Shown: positions 46,533-58,498 of the stretch, piece after piece
Position numbering within the stretch: the stretch's first letter is position 1
How the letters are laid out: each line of letters begins with the position of its first letter
Source: Ailanthus altissimus
Lineage: Eukaryota > Streptophyta > Magnoliopsida > Sapindales > Simaroubaceae
Reading direction: 5' to 3'
Length of the DNA stretch: 64,000 nucleotides
Assembly (NCBI GenBank): GCA_946807835.1
Contig: OX327683.1
Coordinates: 2,113,001-2,177,000 of the forward strand
Translations under genes and position numbers: made by a program
The notes under the pieces: generated by a model
Told to the model about the DNA's origin: nothing
What the model saw: only the letters and a program-made list of their open reading frames with translations
Databases searched by the model: none

Positions 46533-47649
46533 GCAAAGGTTGTCAACCATGGAAACTCACAAATATAAGAGAAGAACAATAAGGAAGATGATTATCTGAA
46601 AGAGAAAAAGATGATGGCCTTACTGGAGAGTTTTGAAGTAGAGATCACTCTTGAAGAAGACTTCCAAGAAGATGGTGTCATCTAGGTCTTAGTTAGAGGA
46701 ATTATTCAGATTGAACACAAAATAAAGATGGCAAAAGAAGAACAATCAAGATTGAAGGACAGATCCAAAAAGTGTCTAGGGCACTTAAGTGGATAGTCCA
46801 TGAGGAAGACAAAGATAGAAGGAAGGTGGATTTCAAGTCTGTTGGATGACTAGGCAAAGACCTTGATCGCATGAGAGCTTCTGGAGGAATCAGTGTCTGA
46901 TGAACGAACTATTTTTAGGATCTAGGGTAGTGTTTTCATATGAGTCGTGGAAAATCGTTATTTACCAATTGGAGTAATATGGCTTATGGTAAGTCATAGG
47001 GGATTGGTAGGTAATATGAGTCGTGGAGAATCATTATTTACCAATTGGAGTAATATGGCTTATGGTAAGTCGTGGAGAATCGTTATTTACCAATTAGAGT
47101 AAGATTGAGACTACATAGTGAAAAAGACAAAGGAGGGACTAGGTATGAGATTTATTCCTCATCTCATGAAGACCTAGAAGACTCGGGACTACTAGATCGA
47201 AATATGGAGATTCATGGAAGGCATATAGAAGGAACACTAAATGGGGAAGCAAAAGGATCGGGAAGTGATAAAGCACAGAGGGAGGCTATGTGCTTGTAGG
47301 AAAGTGCTTAGAATGGGATCAACATAGGGGTTGATTTGAAATAGACCATAAAGCAACTTTCGATATATCACTTTGTGGCAGGGGTCGAAAGAGAATGTGT
47401 AGGAAGAGTAGCAATGACGAGAATGGGTTTTCACCATTAAGGGTTATGGTCATGGTGTCTTCGGGACATGGAAGATCATAACATTGAACTACTCTAGACA
47501 TCAGCATTCAGAAATCTTTGGAGACCGCAGTCGCAAGAGCCTTAGTTAAGTCGGAGACTTGACTTATAGATCATGCTAGTGAGCATTGGTCAAGGAGGGG
47601 TGATGGTGATTAGCTTTATGGGAAGAGATTTTGAATCAAATAGGGGATT
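46533..47649 (+). other. Interior of the non-autonomous LTR element
   Basis: No frame with retroelement domains is present. Bases 46935-47110 hold three to four partial copies of a unit around ATATGAGTCGTGGAGAATCG and TATTTACCAATTGGAGTAA. The 47072-47299 frame lies over this repeat and has no recognisable domain. A purine-rich tract ends the interior. Confidence 0.5.
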
Positions 47650-48634
47650 TGTTGGAAAATTGGTGATTCAACAATCTTGGTTGGACAAGAATTGAGATGA
47701 ATACCAAAGTGGAGAGCCACAAGAAGTCTAGAATGTGTGGGACACGTATGGAGAAGTCTAGGACGTGTGGGACACGAAAGGGAAAGTGAAATAGGACTCG
47801 AAGACGCAAAGGAAGAAGGAAATCGCGAGAGCTTCCAGCACCGCGGCGCACAAAACAGAAGACTAGCGCCGCAGCGCTGGACGCGAGAAAGGCCAACGCC
47901 GAGGCGCCCAGAGACGAGCACCGCGGCACCAGAACGCGTGGAAAAGTTCGTTTTGGCTCAGACTTTTAAGTTTTGGGAAGTTTTGGACTTCCAAAACAAG
48001 TGGACTCTTACTCCAACAAGGAATAGGGTTTGTAGGCACAAAATACACCCTATATAAACACTTGTAAACCCTTGTTTAAGATTAAGCATCTAAGGTTTCA
48101 AGATGTAACCATAAGAGAGAATAAATGAGCTAGGTAGGCACTAAGTGCGTGGTGCACTAGGGTGTAACCTTGGGGGTGTTTTCTTTTTTAGGTTCTTTGA
48201 GTGAATAAAAGAAAAACACCATAGATCCTTTTGGCTTAGATGCTCGGGCTATTCTTGTATTTCTTATAAAAATCTCTTATGAGGAGATACGAAGAGGTCT
48301 TAGGGAGTCATAATGATCAAGGGTAGATGCTTAGAGGTCTCTATAAGAGATACTAAGGGGTCTTGTGGGATCATTGATGCTGTAAGAAGATACTTTGTGA
48401 TCTATTTCAATGGGAAGAAGCTGGATCATGGATCCTCCGTGGACGTAGGCAATTTGGGCCGAACCACGTATATCTTGTGTCTTGTGATTGGTTTGTTTTC
48501 TTTATCTTTTATTAGTGTGTTAATCTTATGTGTTCTTACTTATAGTTTTCCGCTGCGCAAAAAGTATCAAAGTTGTAGCTTAATTGATGCCATAGAAGTA
48601 TCAAATTGAAGTGTATGACGTGATATCCTCAAGA
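47650..48634 (+). repeat. 3' LTR of the element in the WAK intron
   Basis: Matches 45366-46375 with few substitutions. It has a shorter GC-rich cluster (47831-47940) and a small duplication of AAGTTTTGG near 47968-47985. The last bases read CTCAAGA instead of CTCAACA. Confidence 0.85.
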
Positions 48635-48733
48635 GATTTATGCTTGAATTTTGAAATTGTATAAGTGTTCATGAGTTAGGTTGCTTATTAAAATAATATA
48701 TATAGATATTGAGAAAAGAAAAAGAAAACATAC

Positions 48734-49620
48734 CTTCACATCCTTGATAGGGGTTTCGGTCGTAGCCGGCATTGCATAGGCAACGATATCCTTGGCCGTT
48801 TGCGGAGTAATTACAATGAGAGTTGACACCGCAGGCATAATCACTAGAATTTTGATTGTTGTGAGGGCAATTTTCTTCTTTAACCACCCATTCAATCGTA
48901 ACGTTTGAAGTTCTGAGCCCATCGGGGCCTTCGTGCATTAAACCACGTAAATCAAAGGTTTGGTTTGCCAAAAATGCAAAATCATTCTTCATGAACTCCC
49001 CCGTTCCCGCGTGCTCATTTATGTTACCAAGCGAGATATTCAGTGTCTTGAGACTTTTGGGCAACGGAGTCTGGCAGCAACCGATGCCCGAGCAGGAATT
49101 TTCTGTTATGTTAAATAGAGATTTGGACTCATTCGTGCACAAAGAAAGACGGCCACTGGTGAAACTCTCCTCATGATCCGTAAGCTATCGTATCGCATCC
49201 GTAAGCTGTGAGTTTATTTTTTGCGTGTGAAAACCTGAATGGTCCGTCTAATGTGTGAGAAACATTGAAACTTTTCACCAAGTTTCCTAAGGCATCGTAG
49301 TCGTTGTATGCTGACAGGATGCTGGCAAATATGGTGCCATCTTCAAGCGATATGTGGAGAACCTGTATATTCTCTCCAAAAATTAATTTTGGAGGAGACT
49401 GACTATAATTGCATGTTAGACTGAAATATTCATTCATTGCACAGTGATCTTCGATTCCGAATGGATAAGGAACAGCGACACCCCCACATGTTGCAACATC
49501 ACAACCACGCTTTGCCTTCGACATCATCGAGCAATTACTTGCTGCTGCTGCTTTTGCTTTTGTTGTTGACCAAGATAACAGCAGCGGCATGATGATGAAC
49601 AACTCCCAACACGTCGACAT
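48734..49620 (-). pseudogene. WAK-like exon 1: signal peptide, GUB_WAK and EGF, frameshifted
   Basis: The start MSTCWELFIIMPLLLSWST is a signal peptide. CGGVAVPYPFGIEDHCA begins the pectin-binding GUB_WAK domain. The first frame ends at a TGA (49173-49171). The second frame, entered by skipping one base near there, gives ESFTSGRLSLCTNES and runs through the EGF part CLCNAGYDRNPYQGCE to the donor GTATGT at 48733. An 11-base repeat (AGCTTACGGAT on minus, twice, 21 bases apart) lies just before the break. A one-base insertion or a sequence error would explain the shift. Confidence 0.8.
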
Positions 49621-49707
49621 ATTTTTCTTCTTTGAGAATTATTGCTATGCTCTAGTTGGTGATCATGATACAGATTTGTGTGATTGAATATGCATGACTT
49701 GTCATCG

Positions 49708-49715
49708 TATTTATA
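49708..49715 (-). promoter_or_regulatory. TATA box of the WAK-like gene
   Basis: Minus-strand TATAAATA lies about 90 bases upstream of the ATG at 49620, a normal spacing for a plant core promoter with a short leader. Confidence 0.55.
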
Positions 49716-49842
49716 ATTCTAATTAAGCAGAGAGATTGCACGTGAACGAGTAATAAATAATAGCGTAGAAATTAGAAATTAACCAAACAAATCACGTGCA
49801 ACAAGTCGTTAAATCATTTCTCCGTGTGTTATACTTTTAGAG

Positions 49843-50252
49843 AGGAGACTTGATGAATTTTGGTATTCTTCTGGGAAAACTTATAAGGCGTCGTTGACTG
49901 AGAGTCATCAGCCAACCAGCAGTGAAAAAGCCGTATGTATGTCCCTACCTTCAATAATTTTCCAAGAAGAAAATTCAATAAATTTCACTCCACTCCACCC
50001 CACCCCCTTCTATGTTTGGGAAATCATCAGTTATGTCTCCTTCTAAGGTTTCTCAATATGTTCACATAACTAGTCACATAAAAGTGGCTTATAATAACCA
50101 ATAATTTTTTCTTCTTTTTTATTGTTATTTTTATTCTTTTTAGAGTTTTGGGGACAAATATAACAAAAGAATAAATATGGCACTTGTCTGTAACTTTCTA
50201 AGTGAGTAAAAAATAAGAGATAATAATTAGTGTTGGTGAATGAAATTTATCG
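49843..50252. repeat. Tandem duplicate upstream of the WAK-like gene, copy 1
   Basis: About 400 bases repeated at 50505-50890 in the same orientation, sharing AATAAATTTCACTCCA, CTTCTATGTTTGGGAAATCA and GTGGCTTATAATAACCAATA. TTGACT at 49894-49899 (inside CGTCGTTGACTGAGAGTC) is a W-box core, the target of WRKY factors. The copy starts about 220 bases upstream of the start codon. Confidence 0.75.
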
Positions 50253-50504
50253 TCTCTATCCAAATTAATGCACTTCCTAAAATAAAGGCTCAAAATATTA
50301 TATAACTAAAATATTTAGGCAAATTTATAGTTATTTAGAAAATTTAAAAAAAAAAATTGAAAGAATAAAAAAAAATCTAGAATAAATTAATTGTGTGGTG
50401 TGTGTCTATTCGTAAAATTTGTGATGTATATTGACTTTTCAAATCGGTTCCAGCAACTATATGAAAGGGGTTTGGCTAAGTATTATGCAGGAGATTTTCC
50501 ACAG

Positions 50505-50890
50505 AATTGACTTGATGACTTTAGTATTCTATTTCTGGGAAGACTTTTAAGGTCGTCGTTGACTGACCGAGAGTCATCGGCGAACCAGCTGCGAGAAAGC
50601 ACAACAATGATTTCCCAAAAAGAAAAATCAATAAATTTCACTCCACCCCCTTCTATGTTTGGGAAATCACAAGTTATGTCTCCTTTTAAGGTTTCTCAAA
50701 TTTTCACCTAGTCACATAAAAGTAGCTTATAATAACCAATAATTTCTTTTTTTTATTGTTATTATTAATTGTTTTAGAGTATTAGGGACAAATATGACAA
50801 AAGAATAAAAATGGTACTTGTCTGCAAATTTTTAAGTTCGAGTAAAAAATAAGAGATAATGATTAGTGTTAGTGAATGAAATTTATCATT
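50505..50890. repeat. Tandem duplicate upstream of the WAK-like gene, copy 2
   Basis: Partner of 49843-50252. Here the W-box region reads TTGACTGACC (50559-50568), giving two overlapping TGAC cores. Several short deletions, such as in the CCACTCCACCCC run, distinguish the copies. Confidence 0.75.
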
Positions 50891-52449
50891 TTTATAGTAT
50901 AATTAGAATTTGGTTTCATTTTGAAAGAAAATAATATATATATATATATATGAGATGTTATGTTTTCAACAATAAAATAAAAACAGAATATTTAAAATTA
51001 AAAAAAAAACTTAAGGACTAAAAAAATGACTTCTCTTTAATTTATCATGTCACGTGTCAAACATCTATGAATATCTCAATAATTGCAGCTACATGAATAA
51101 TCTCAACTTAACATTGTAGTTTGTACGTGTGTATGTATATATATATATATAAAATTAAAAATAATTTAGTGAGTTACATAATTTATAAAACAATAATAAT
51201 AATATAAATTAATTTTGTTATTTATATATTCTTTACAATGTGTTACAATGTTGTATCATGCATTTAAGTATTCATAATAGTCTTAAAATCCTTCATAAAC
51301 CTTATTTGCGTTTGATAAAAGCACATTTGAAGTTTATAGTGAATGAATTGTGGAAATTAGAAAATAAAATATCTCAAATCTATGGAAGGAACATAATAAT
51401 TTGAAAGTATCAGGCAAAAGGCCGGGGTTAAATTGAAAAACATTTAATAGTTGTGAGTGATTTGAAAAATAAAAAATAAATTGTTGAAAGTTTTAAAAAA
51501 TAAATAAATTGAAATATGTACTAGTTTTATTTTTGAAAAAATTTTCAAGTTGGCTGATTTTAACATTGTTTAAGTTATCTTGATTGAGTCAAAATAATTT
51601 AAACTATAATAGCCAAATGTATTTTTTTTTTTACCATTTCACCCTTACTCTTAAATAAATAAATAAAATTTCAAATAAACAAAAAAATACCACACTCCTC
51701 TCTCCCTCTCTCTCTCTCTCCCTCTCATCTCACAGTTATCAAAGAAATTTTCCCTGAAAAATTTTGAAGAATGAAATTATATTTATTATGAAATTTTAAA
51801 AAATGAGAGAATATTTGTAAGTGTATTTTTTAAATTTAAATTTTTATGATTTTGAGTATTTATGTACTTAATTGTTAGAAATATTTAGAAATGTGTAGAT
51901 GTAGTAGTAAAAAAAAAAGTTAAAAATGTGTGTGAAATAAAAAATGGCTAGAAATGGCAGATTTCGGCTATTTTTTTGCCTAACACGTGCTAACGAGTAC
52001 GTCTAAGTACTTCTGGCGGCAGGCGCACGCACCACACGGGCGGTCGCCGTCTGCTACGTGGAAATTTTTATAATTTTTTGATTAATTTAAAAATATATAT
52101 TTTAGATTATTTATAATTATTTAATTTAATAATTTTAAATTATTTAATTATTATGTAAATATTTTTTATTGTTTTGTCAATATTAGGTTAGTTGTAATAA
52201 AAATCTTGATTTAATAGTTAGTTGTATGTCGATTATTGTAAATATTAAATGTTAATAATTCTTTTAAGAAGGAGAATGTCTCAAAAGACTACGTAATTGT
52301 CAAAAATATTTTTCACTGAGCAAACGTACATACTTAATTGAAGTTATAGGTCATACGAAATATAAAAAATAAATTAACTTCGAGGCAGATAGAAATATTT
52401 AGAACCACATGTTTTGGTTATATTTTTGGATGTAATAGATATTTCATTT
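50891..52449. other. AT-rich spacer and left flank of the MULE
   Basis: Contains a TA microsatellite (50937-50951), a CT-rich run (51691-51728) and a short GC-rich block at 52005-52062 (GGCGGCAGGCGCACGCACC). The left end of the Mutator-like element probably lies here, but I could not find a terminal inverted repeat. A stretch at 51430-51520 resembles 40011-40105. Confidence 0.4.
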
Positions 52450-55180
52450 TCAGGTATTTTAGCACATGAGATTTTATTAAGACATGTACATACCAAAAAT
52501 TTATATAAAGAATTATGATTTTCTATAGGCAAAAGAGGTATTAGATTCTCTCATCAAGAATTTTATTTGATTATTAGTTTGAGGATGGAGGATTATCCTA
52601 TAGTAAGTGGGTTAGGTGATAGACTACGGTATAAATATTGTTTGGGTAGAAGTGAGTTGACTTACAGGAATTTGGATCCGTGGTTCGTGAGCAATACATT
52701 TGACAATGATGTAGATGTGCTAAAAATATATCTATTTTATGTATTTCATAAATTTTTAATGCGACATGATTGGAATATAACCATACAATATTTTGTACTT
52801 TATCTCATAGATAATTTAAATGAGTTTAATGCTTATCCTTAAAGCACGATTACATGGATTGTACTTTACAATAGTTTATGCACAGCTCCAATTAAAAAAT
52901 TAGCAAAGGTAAAAAAACGGGTGTTCTGGATAAGGAATTATATAACTTATACTTATTTAGTCACGCATACTTGGTGAATAATTCTATTTTTTTGATTCAT
53001 TATCATATTAAGATATAGAAAATTTTATTTTGTTAATATTGTAATTTTTGAATTTATTATCATCTTATGTGTGGATCTACTAGGCGATTCCGAAGTGTGG
53101 GGAGTTGTGTGCTGACAGAAATGGAGACTATTTTTTGCATATTCTAAATTAGTCTGGTACGGGGACCCCATTATACAAAAATGTCGTAGACGTCCTCTTC
53201 GATGGTGTTGGGGTATGCTCTTATATTCAACAAAAAATAGATATAATTTCTTTATAATTTGTGTTATATTTTTTTAATAATGATTAATAAATTTAAAAAT
53301 ATTATAAAGGCTTTAAAGGTTCATAGGAAGTTGGTACCCTGCAAACATAAGAATAATGCGTACTATCATGTAATGATAAACTTGTGCACTCTATCGGAAA
53401 AATAGAGAGTGAGTCTTAAGTTAGAGAGAGACAGTTGATATCTCAGACATCCAATTCATCGATGATCTGTAGTCTGACCAAGAATTTCAAGCCCCCACTA
53501 GCGAATGAATCAATAGTATACTAATATGTTTTCTTGAATTATAATTACTTATGTTACTGATGAGTATTAGGTTGTGAAAATTGATTATAATAACTTATGT
53601 ATAGTTTAAGTCCAGCACATCAACATCACAGTATCATATCTTGGAGAAGAGGATGGATGATCTTGAAAAAAGGATATTTACTAGGATTGATAAACCTAAC
53701 TTAGAGCTTTCAGCCAAGATTGATAAGGCTAAAGAAATATCTTGCATCAGATATCTCTATTGGTGCAACAGTTTAAGTCAGCAAAGATCTCTAAGGATGC
53801 AGGGCAAAATATAGTATGTTTTAAACTTAAATTACATTGGGTACAAAGTTTAACAAGTCAATACATTAACTGGTATTGTTTGAAATTGTAAGGTACCGAA
53901 TTCATGGCTGCTGACTTTTAGACATTTACTCCTACTAGTGAGTCTCACCATTAGCCATTTGCTCCTATAGCTGATAGCCCTACAAGCATAAAAATTATAT
54001 CTACTCCGTTGGGTAAAATGATAAGCAGGTATAGGCGCTTTTGCAAGAAGACAGCAACCCAAGTTAGTCCATATACTAATCCGTTAAAAAAGTCCATGAA
54101 GAAGAAACTTGTAGAATTGCAAGTAGCACCTATAATTGACGTAAACGGGCAACTGATTCCTATTGATCAGGTTAAATATGCTGAGCTTTTAGATTGAATA
54201 AAAAATAATGACTTAACACAATAAGTTTGTTTGGACGGACTAGATCCCAACTACATATGATTTAATGAGCTACTACAAGACTGACTTAACGATTCGGTGA
54301 GGACTTATTTTTACTTTTTCTATTTTGTGAGTTGTGTATCGAAACTTATACATATTCTTTATTTTATAGCACATAAATGAATATTTAAAGATTTTGCGTT
54401 TACATCAAAGAATATTTTTTGACATGTACTCATAGGATTGTACAACTGTAAATACATATTTTTACATGAGCTATTATGTTACCCTTTTATTGTGCATATA
54501 ACATTATCATACTGTTGTGTATATTAACTATTAACGAGTATCTTTTATTTGTCTTTAGGAGTACATTCGACAAATGTGACAAAGTCCTTTACCGTCAATC
54601 CTCTAGACAGCGATGAATGGCTCGAAATGTTGTTGGCTTATGCACTCAGAATAAAGACCGAGTTAATTGGTACTAAACCATGGGCATTGGTCAATAAGGT
54701 ACTTTTAAAGAACAATAATGACTTTTTACTGTACATGTAACAACATTAAATTAAAAATAATACAATAATTATTTTTCTAGGTATATATCCCTCTTAATAT
54801 TAATCAACAACATTAGATTGTAGTGCAGCTCGACCTTGTTTGATTTGCAATTGCTCTTTATAATTCTAGCGTGAATGGCCATTCAGACAAGTCCATCATA
54901 AAATTTATAGAGCCTCTGCGCATTGCAATACCTTTGTATCTTCAGAGGTGTAGATTTTATAGTTTGAGGGGCATACAAAGCCCAAATTTGTTACCAGGGT
55001 CGGTGATTTGTATGCAGGAGAATGTGCCGCAATAAGAGATCGAGAGCGGAGACTGTGGCATCTTCGTCTGTATGTATATTGAATATCTTATGTTAAATCG
55101 GTCATTTGACTTATTTTCTGACATTGGCACCTTTTATAAACAAAAGATGGTCATTGATTTGTGGACCGCTACTTCATAGA
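52450..55180 (+). pseudogene. DUF1985-Ulp1 cysteine protease gene of the MULE
   Basis: DUF1985 region: ELWFSIGKRGIRFSHQEFYL near 52515-52570, ending LNEFNAYP near 52840, where PWG of the family is P-stop. A basic linker frame (54009-54197) follows. The C48 protease part begins near 54780 (VYIPLNINQQH). The codon after the likely catalytic His (54811-54813) is TAG where Trp is usual. The catalytic Cys is kept in SGDCGIFVCMYIEYLM (about 55045-55090). Such proteases remove SUMO-like tags; this copy cannot be translated through. Confidence 0.65.
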
Positions 55181-55636
55181 TATTTAGTACTATAATTTTT
55201 TTATATGCAATTATTTTGGTGTATAATTGATATATTATAATTTATTGTGGCCGTTGTTCAGAAGTTAGATACAATTAGATAGAAGTGTATTTTTTCAATA
55301 TGACAGGTTTGAAAACGTCCATATTATAAGGGAGATTTTGCCAAAATTTCATGAAAATTATCAACATCAATACTAAAGACAAATGCATTAAAATAAGTAT
55401 GTAATACAAAGTACAAGTGCATTATGAAACAAGAACATTACAAAATAAGTGCATTACAAAATAAGTGCATAGAAGTAACGAAGTTCGACTCTTCATAATT
55501 AAACCTTATGGTACAACTCGTTTTCATATGTTTCTCATATTTTTCAAATCTGTCTAAAACAAAAAAATTTAAATATTTGCCTTATATTATAATGAAATTA
55601 AATATCAATAAGGTAGATTTTATAAATGAATATATA

Positions 55637-57110
55637 TCATCTGCTCTGTAAAAGTACAGGGTTTCGACACGTTTGTCGATTATGTTTATGTTGTCTACAA
55701 TGACTACATATATTCTTTGATGGTTCCTCTCCTTGAGATAGAATCTGATTCATCCGATGTCTGCTTAACTGACAACATGCTATCAGAGGCTGAATGTCCA
55801 TATTTTTCAAATACTCTGGGACTATCCAATCTAACACTTGACCAGCCGAAAGCACTGGCTAGCTATAGGCATGGAATAAAGTCTCAGATGTGTAATAAGT
55901 CGAACAAAGACTATCGTGCGATAATCTGATGTATTTGCATACGGCGAGTGGATAGAAACAAGACAGTTACTAATAATCAAACATTCGACAGCTACATGTT
56001 CTTTCACCAATGTCTACCATCCAGTTCACTCTACCATCCATAACTACAAATCATAAATCATTAACAGAAGAAATTGTCATTCGACTTACGTCTTCATTAT
56101 ATTTTATGACTTTATGATATGCCTAGTTCATCAAGACATTCATCATATTTTGTGCTGCCAATCTTCTATGGTAAAACCACAATTGCACTAGCTCCCACAT
56201 CTACTCTACCAAATTAGTCACCGGAAGCTTTCTTGATTCTTTTACAATTGCATTAATGCTCTCAACGATATTAGTAGTCATAACGTCTTATCTTTTAAAA
56301 GCACCAAATAATTATGCCCATCTCACCGTATCAACATCTTCCTCCAAATGCTTCATTACATCGGGTATCATTTGTCGCATCTTGTTTAATTAGTATTGAA
56401 AATTAGGGACACAATAAACTTTGGTAGCAGTGAAGTAGACAAATAAGTATACCCCTTTTTTAGACTTAGCTGATGGTAACTTGTATTTTGTCATTAAATT
56501 TTCTTTCAAATGATAGATGCAGAACCCATGATATGCATAAGTAAACACACCCCATATAGCCTTCTCAATACTAGCATGTCGATCAAAAATAAAGACAAGA
56601 TTCTGATGATCTCCAATAACTTTTTACAGTTTAACCATAAACCACTCCAAAAAAGAATCATTTTCTAAGTCAGCAATTCTCCAAGCCAATGAAAAAATCT
56701 TATTGCTTCTATCTTTAAAAATGGCCACAAACATTGTACCAACATTGAAACCTTTCAAAAATGTTCCATCCACTTCAAGTATTAAAAAGAAATACTTGAA
56801 GTAAGCGTACCCAGGTTATTTTGTTGTATAAAGAAAGCAATCTGAACGAATCTTTTGTAGCACCTCTTATCAATCTTAATGTACGCTTCTTAGTGCGCCA
56901 AGATGTAGTATACATTATTTGAACACCGAATTCTTCACGTATGTCTGCATGAATGTCTTTCGGCCTATAGTTTTTATTGACCGATATAAACTTTTTTTTT
57001 ATTACTTTAGCAATAATTCGGCTCTTGGCTTGCTAGCGACCCTCCCGTAATTGACTCAAAACACAAGTATGCTCTATATCTACTCTCCTTACAATAAAAA
57101 ATATCACCTT
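55637..57110 (-). pseudogene. MULE transposase, frameshifted
   Basis: Minus-strand translation in several frames shows the MULE transposase order: a MuDR N-terminal part (RPKDIHADIREEFGVQ near 56965-56920), the first catalytic Asp in LEVDGTFLKGFNVGTMF (about 56775-56730), the second in VFIFDRHASIEKAIW (about 56600-56560) and the Glu in VESINAIVKES (about 56265-56235). A SWIM-type zinc finger remnant (ERTCSCRMF near 55990) and a CCHC knuckle, CSHCRQHKHNRQTC (about 55715-55670), follow. Many stops break it. Confidence 0.75.
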
Positions 57111-57309
57111 TCTATTGACACTGCTCGTAATCTCCACTTGCAGCATCATCATCACATTTCAACTCGAAACGATCTTTGGTGGATTTGTAAACTCTAAAAC
57201 TCTATTTTTTCTTCAGTGCAACCATACTTATAGCTTCATTTTTCCCTCATGGATTTGTAAACGATCTTTCGTATTGTTTATCGAAATACGAATTTGAATA
57301 TAAATTCTA

Positions 57310-58484
57310 GTGTTGAGCATATGGAGACTTGATGGTGATGATCTATGTCTCCGCTCTTCTAGAATATATATGATAGAGAGATTATACAGATATGTATTAA
57401 TTGCAACTTATATAGTTCAACATGATGTTTTGTTATTTTCATAATGTGTGTATATAATATAGTTTATGGACTTACAATAGAGTTCCATAGTACAAAATGA
57501 GTATGAACTTAGAGAGTCTCACTATATATTATGCACTGGGGTAGCGCACTTGATTGAATAATTCAATCTAGGAAGTTCTCAGAAAATTAAAATTATTTCA
57601 AGATTTCTTAGGGAGATTATAGGGTTTAAGTGTTAAGTTCGAAATCTCGCCAAATAAGACTTGCCACTTTCTCATTTCTATTGAATGTCACATGTCATGC
57701 CATTAATTTGTAAGGTTATGAAACATGACATAATTTGTATAGCCCATTTAATTATTAAGTGTTAATATATATTATAAATGGCCAAATAAATTATTTTTTA
57801 ATTGATGGCTTTGAAATAAAATTCGGCCATTTATTTTAAACCAATAGGTGGCATTCTTTCATTATAAATTTGGCTATATTTATAACTAGAGGTGGTATTT
57901 TTTAAAGGATTAGATGGCCACCGATTTGTGTTTTATTTGGCTATTCTTTTGGCAAATGAAATAAAGCTTTATCATGCCTTGATGAAAAGCATGAGATGGC
58001 TTTCAGTGATAAGCCTTCATGATGCATGATATTACTCATCATTTAAACAACCATGACAAGGCAAAGTTTATGCCTTGTCATGCTTCTTTTATATTGTCCA
58101 CTAACTTGTAATACATTAGATGAATTTACGACATGAATTGCTATAAATAGCCATTTTCATTTGATTTGTAAGGCAAGAAAAATAAAAGTGAGCAAAGTAA
58201 TTAAAAGTAATAGAGATTGTTGAATACAAAGAGATTATTAAAAGCAATAGTAGCTTTAGTATAAAATATTCCGATGATAATAGAATGCTATCGTTTTAAC
58301 TCAAAAAATTTCACTGAGTCCTAAATTAGAACTATGCAAAGCACTCTTCAAGGATGAGTTCTCTAATATCGCATTAGCGTAATAAGATTTTTGTTTATTT
58401 TTGCTACACTTATTTGTGCATGTGATGTGTAAATTTAAAAAAATTAAAATGTACATACTCATCCCACGCATAATGCACTTTTAA
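57310..58484 (+). repeat. LTR-like fragment of the foldback family, 3' part
   Basis: Matches the inner two thirds of the arms at 9948-14185 in the same order: CTTGATGGTGATGATCTATG, then TAGCGCACTTGATTGAAT, then GCACTCTTCAAGGATGAG. It ends at a primer site (58487-58498). The first part of the LTR is missing. It borders the broken MULE transposase on its left. Confidence 0.6.
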
Positions 58485-58486
58485 AT

Positions 58487-58498
58487 TGGTATCAAAGC
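58487..58498 (+). other. Primer binding site, tRNA-iMet type
   Basis: TGGTATCAAAGC differs by one base from the standard copia primer site and follows directly on the LTR-like repeat, which supports reading that repeat as an LTR. Confidence 0.7.

Larger units (their letters stand above)
45361..48639 (+). mobile_element. Non-autonomous LTR retrotransposon in WAK intron 1
   Basis: LTRs at 45366-46375 (1010 bp) and 47650-48634 (985 bp) are highly similar and flank only 1274 bases of interior. GATTT at 45361-45365 and 48635-48639 is the 5-bp target duplication. The first LTR starts TGTTAAAAAATT and ends CTCAACA. A primer site, TAGTATCAGAGC (46379-46390), follows, and a purine tract, AAATAGGGGATT, precedes the second LTR. 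The interior has no protease, integrase or RT motif, so the element depends on helper enzymes. The paralogous intron has the same site empty at 61310-61314. Confidence 0.9.
42341..49620 (-). pseudogene. Wall-associated receptor kinase-like gene, three exons, two lesions
   Basis: WAK proteins span the plasma membrane, bind pectin outside the cell and signal through a Ser/Thr kinase inside. Exons on minus: 49620-48734 (signal peptide, GUB_WAK domain, first EGF), 44842-44693 (calcium-binding EGF) and 43542-42341 (membrane helix and kinase). Intron ends are GT...AG, and phases match. Exon 1 changes frame near 49168-49173, and exon 2 has TGA at 44795-44793 in place of a Cys codon. The kinase exon is fully open. 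Intron 1 holds a 3.3-kb LTR element. It is probably a recent pseudogene, unless these lesions are sequence errors. Confidence 0.75.
52450..57110. mobile_element. Mutator-like element carrying a Ulp1-type gene
   Basis: Two convergent, broken genes lie together: DUF1985 and Ulp1 protease remains on plus (52450-55180) and a MULE transposase on minus (57110-55637). This pairing is known from plant MULEs that captured a Ulp1-like SUMO protease gene (Kaonashi/KI-type). Limits are approximate; the right side is cut by the repeat starting near 57310. All frames have stops and shifts, so it is inactive. Confidence 0.7.
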
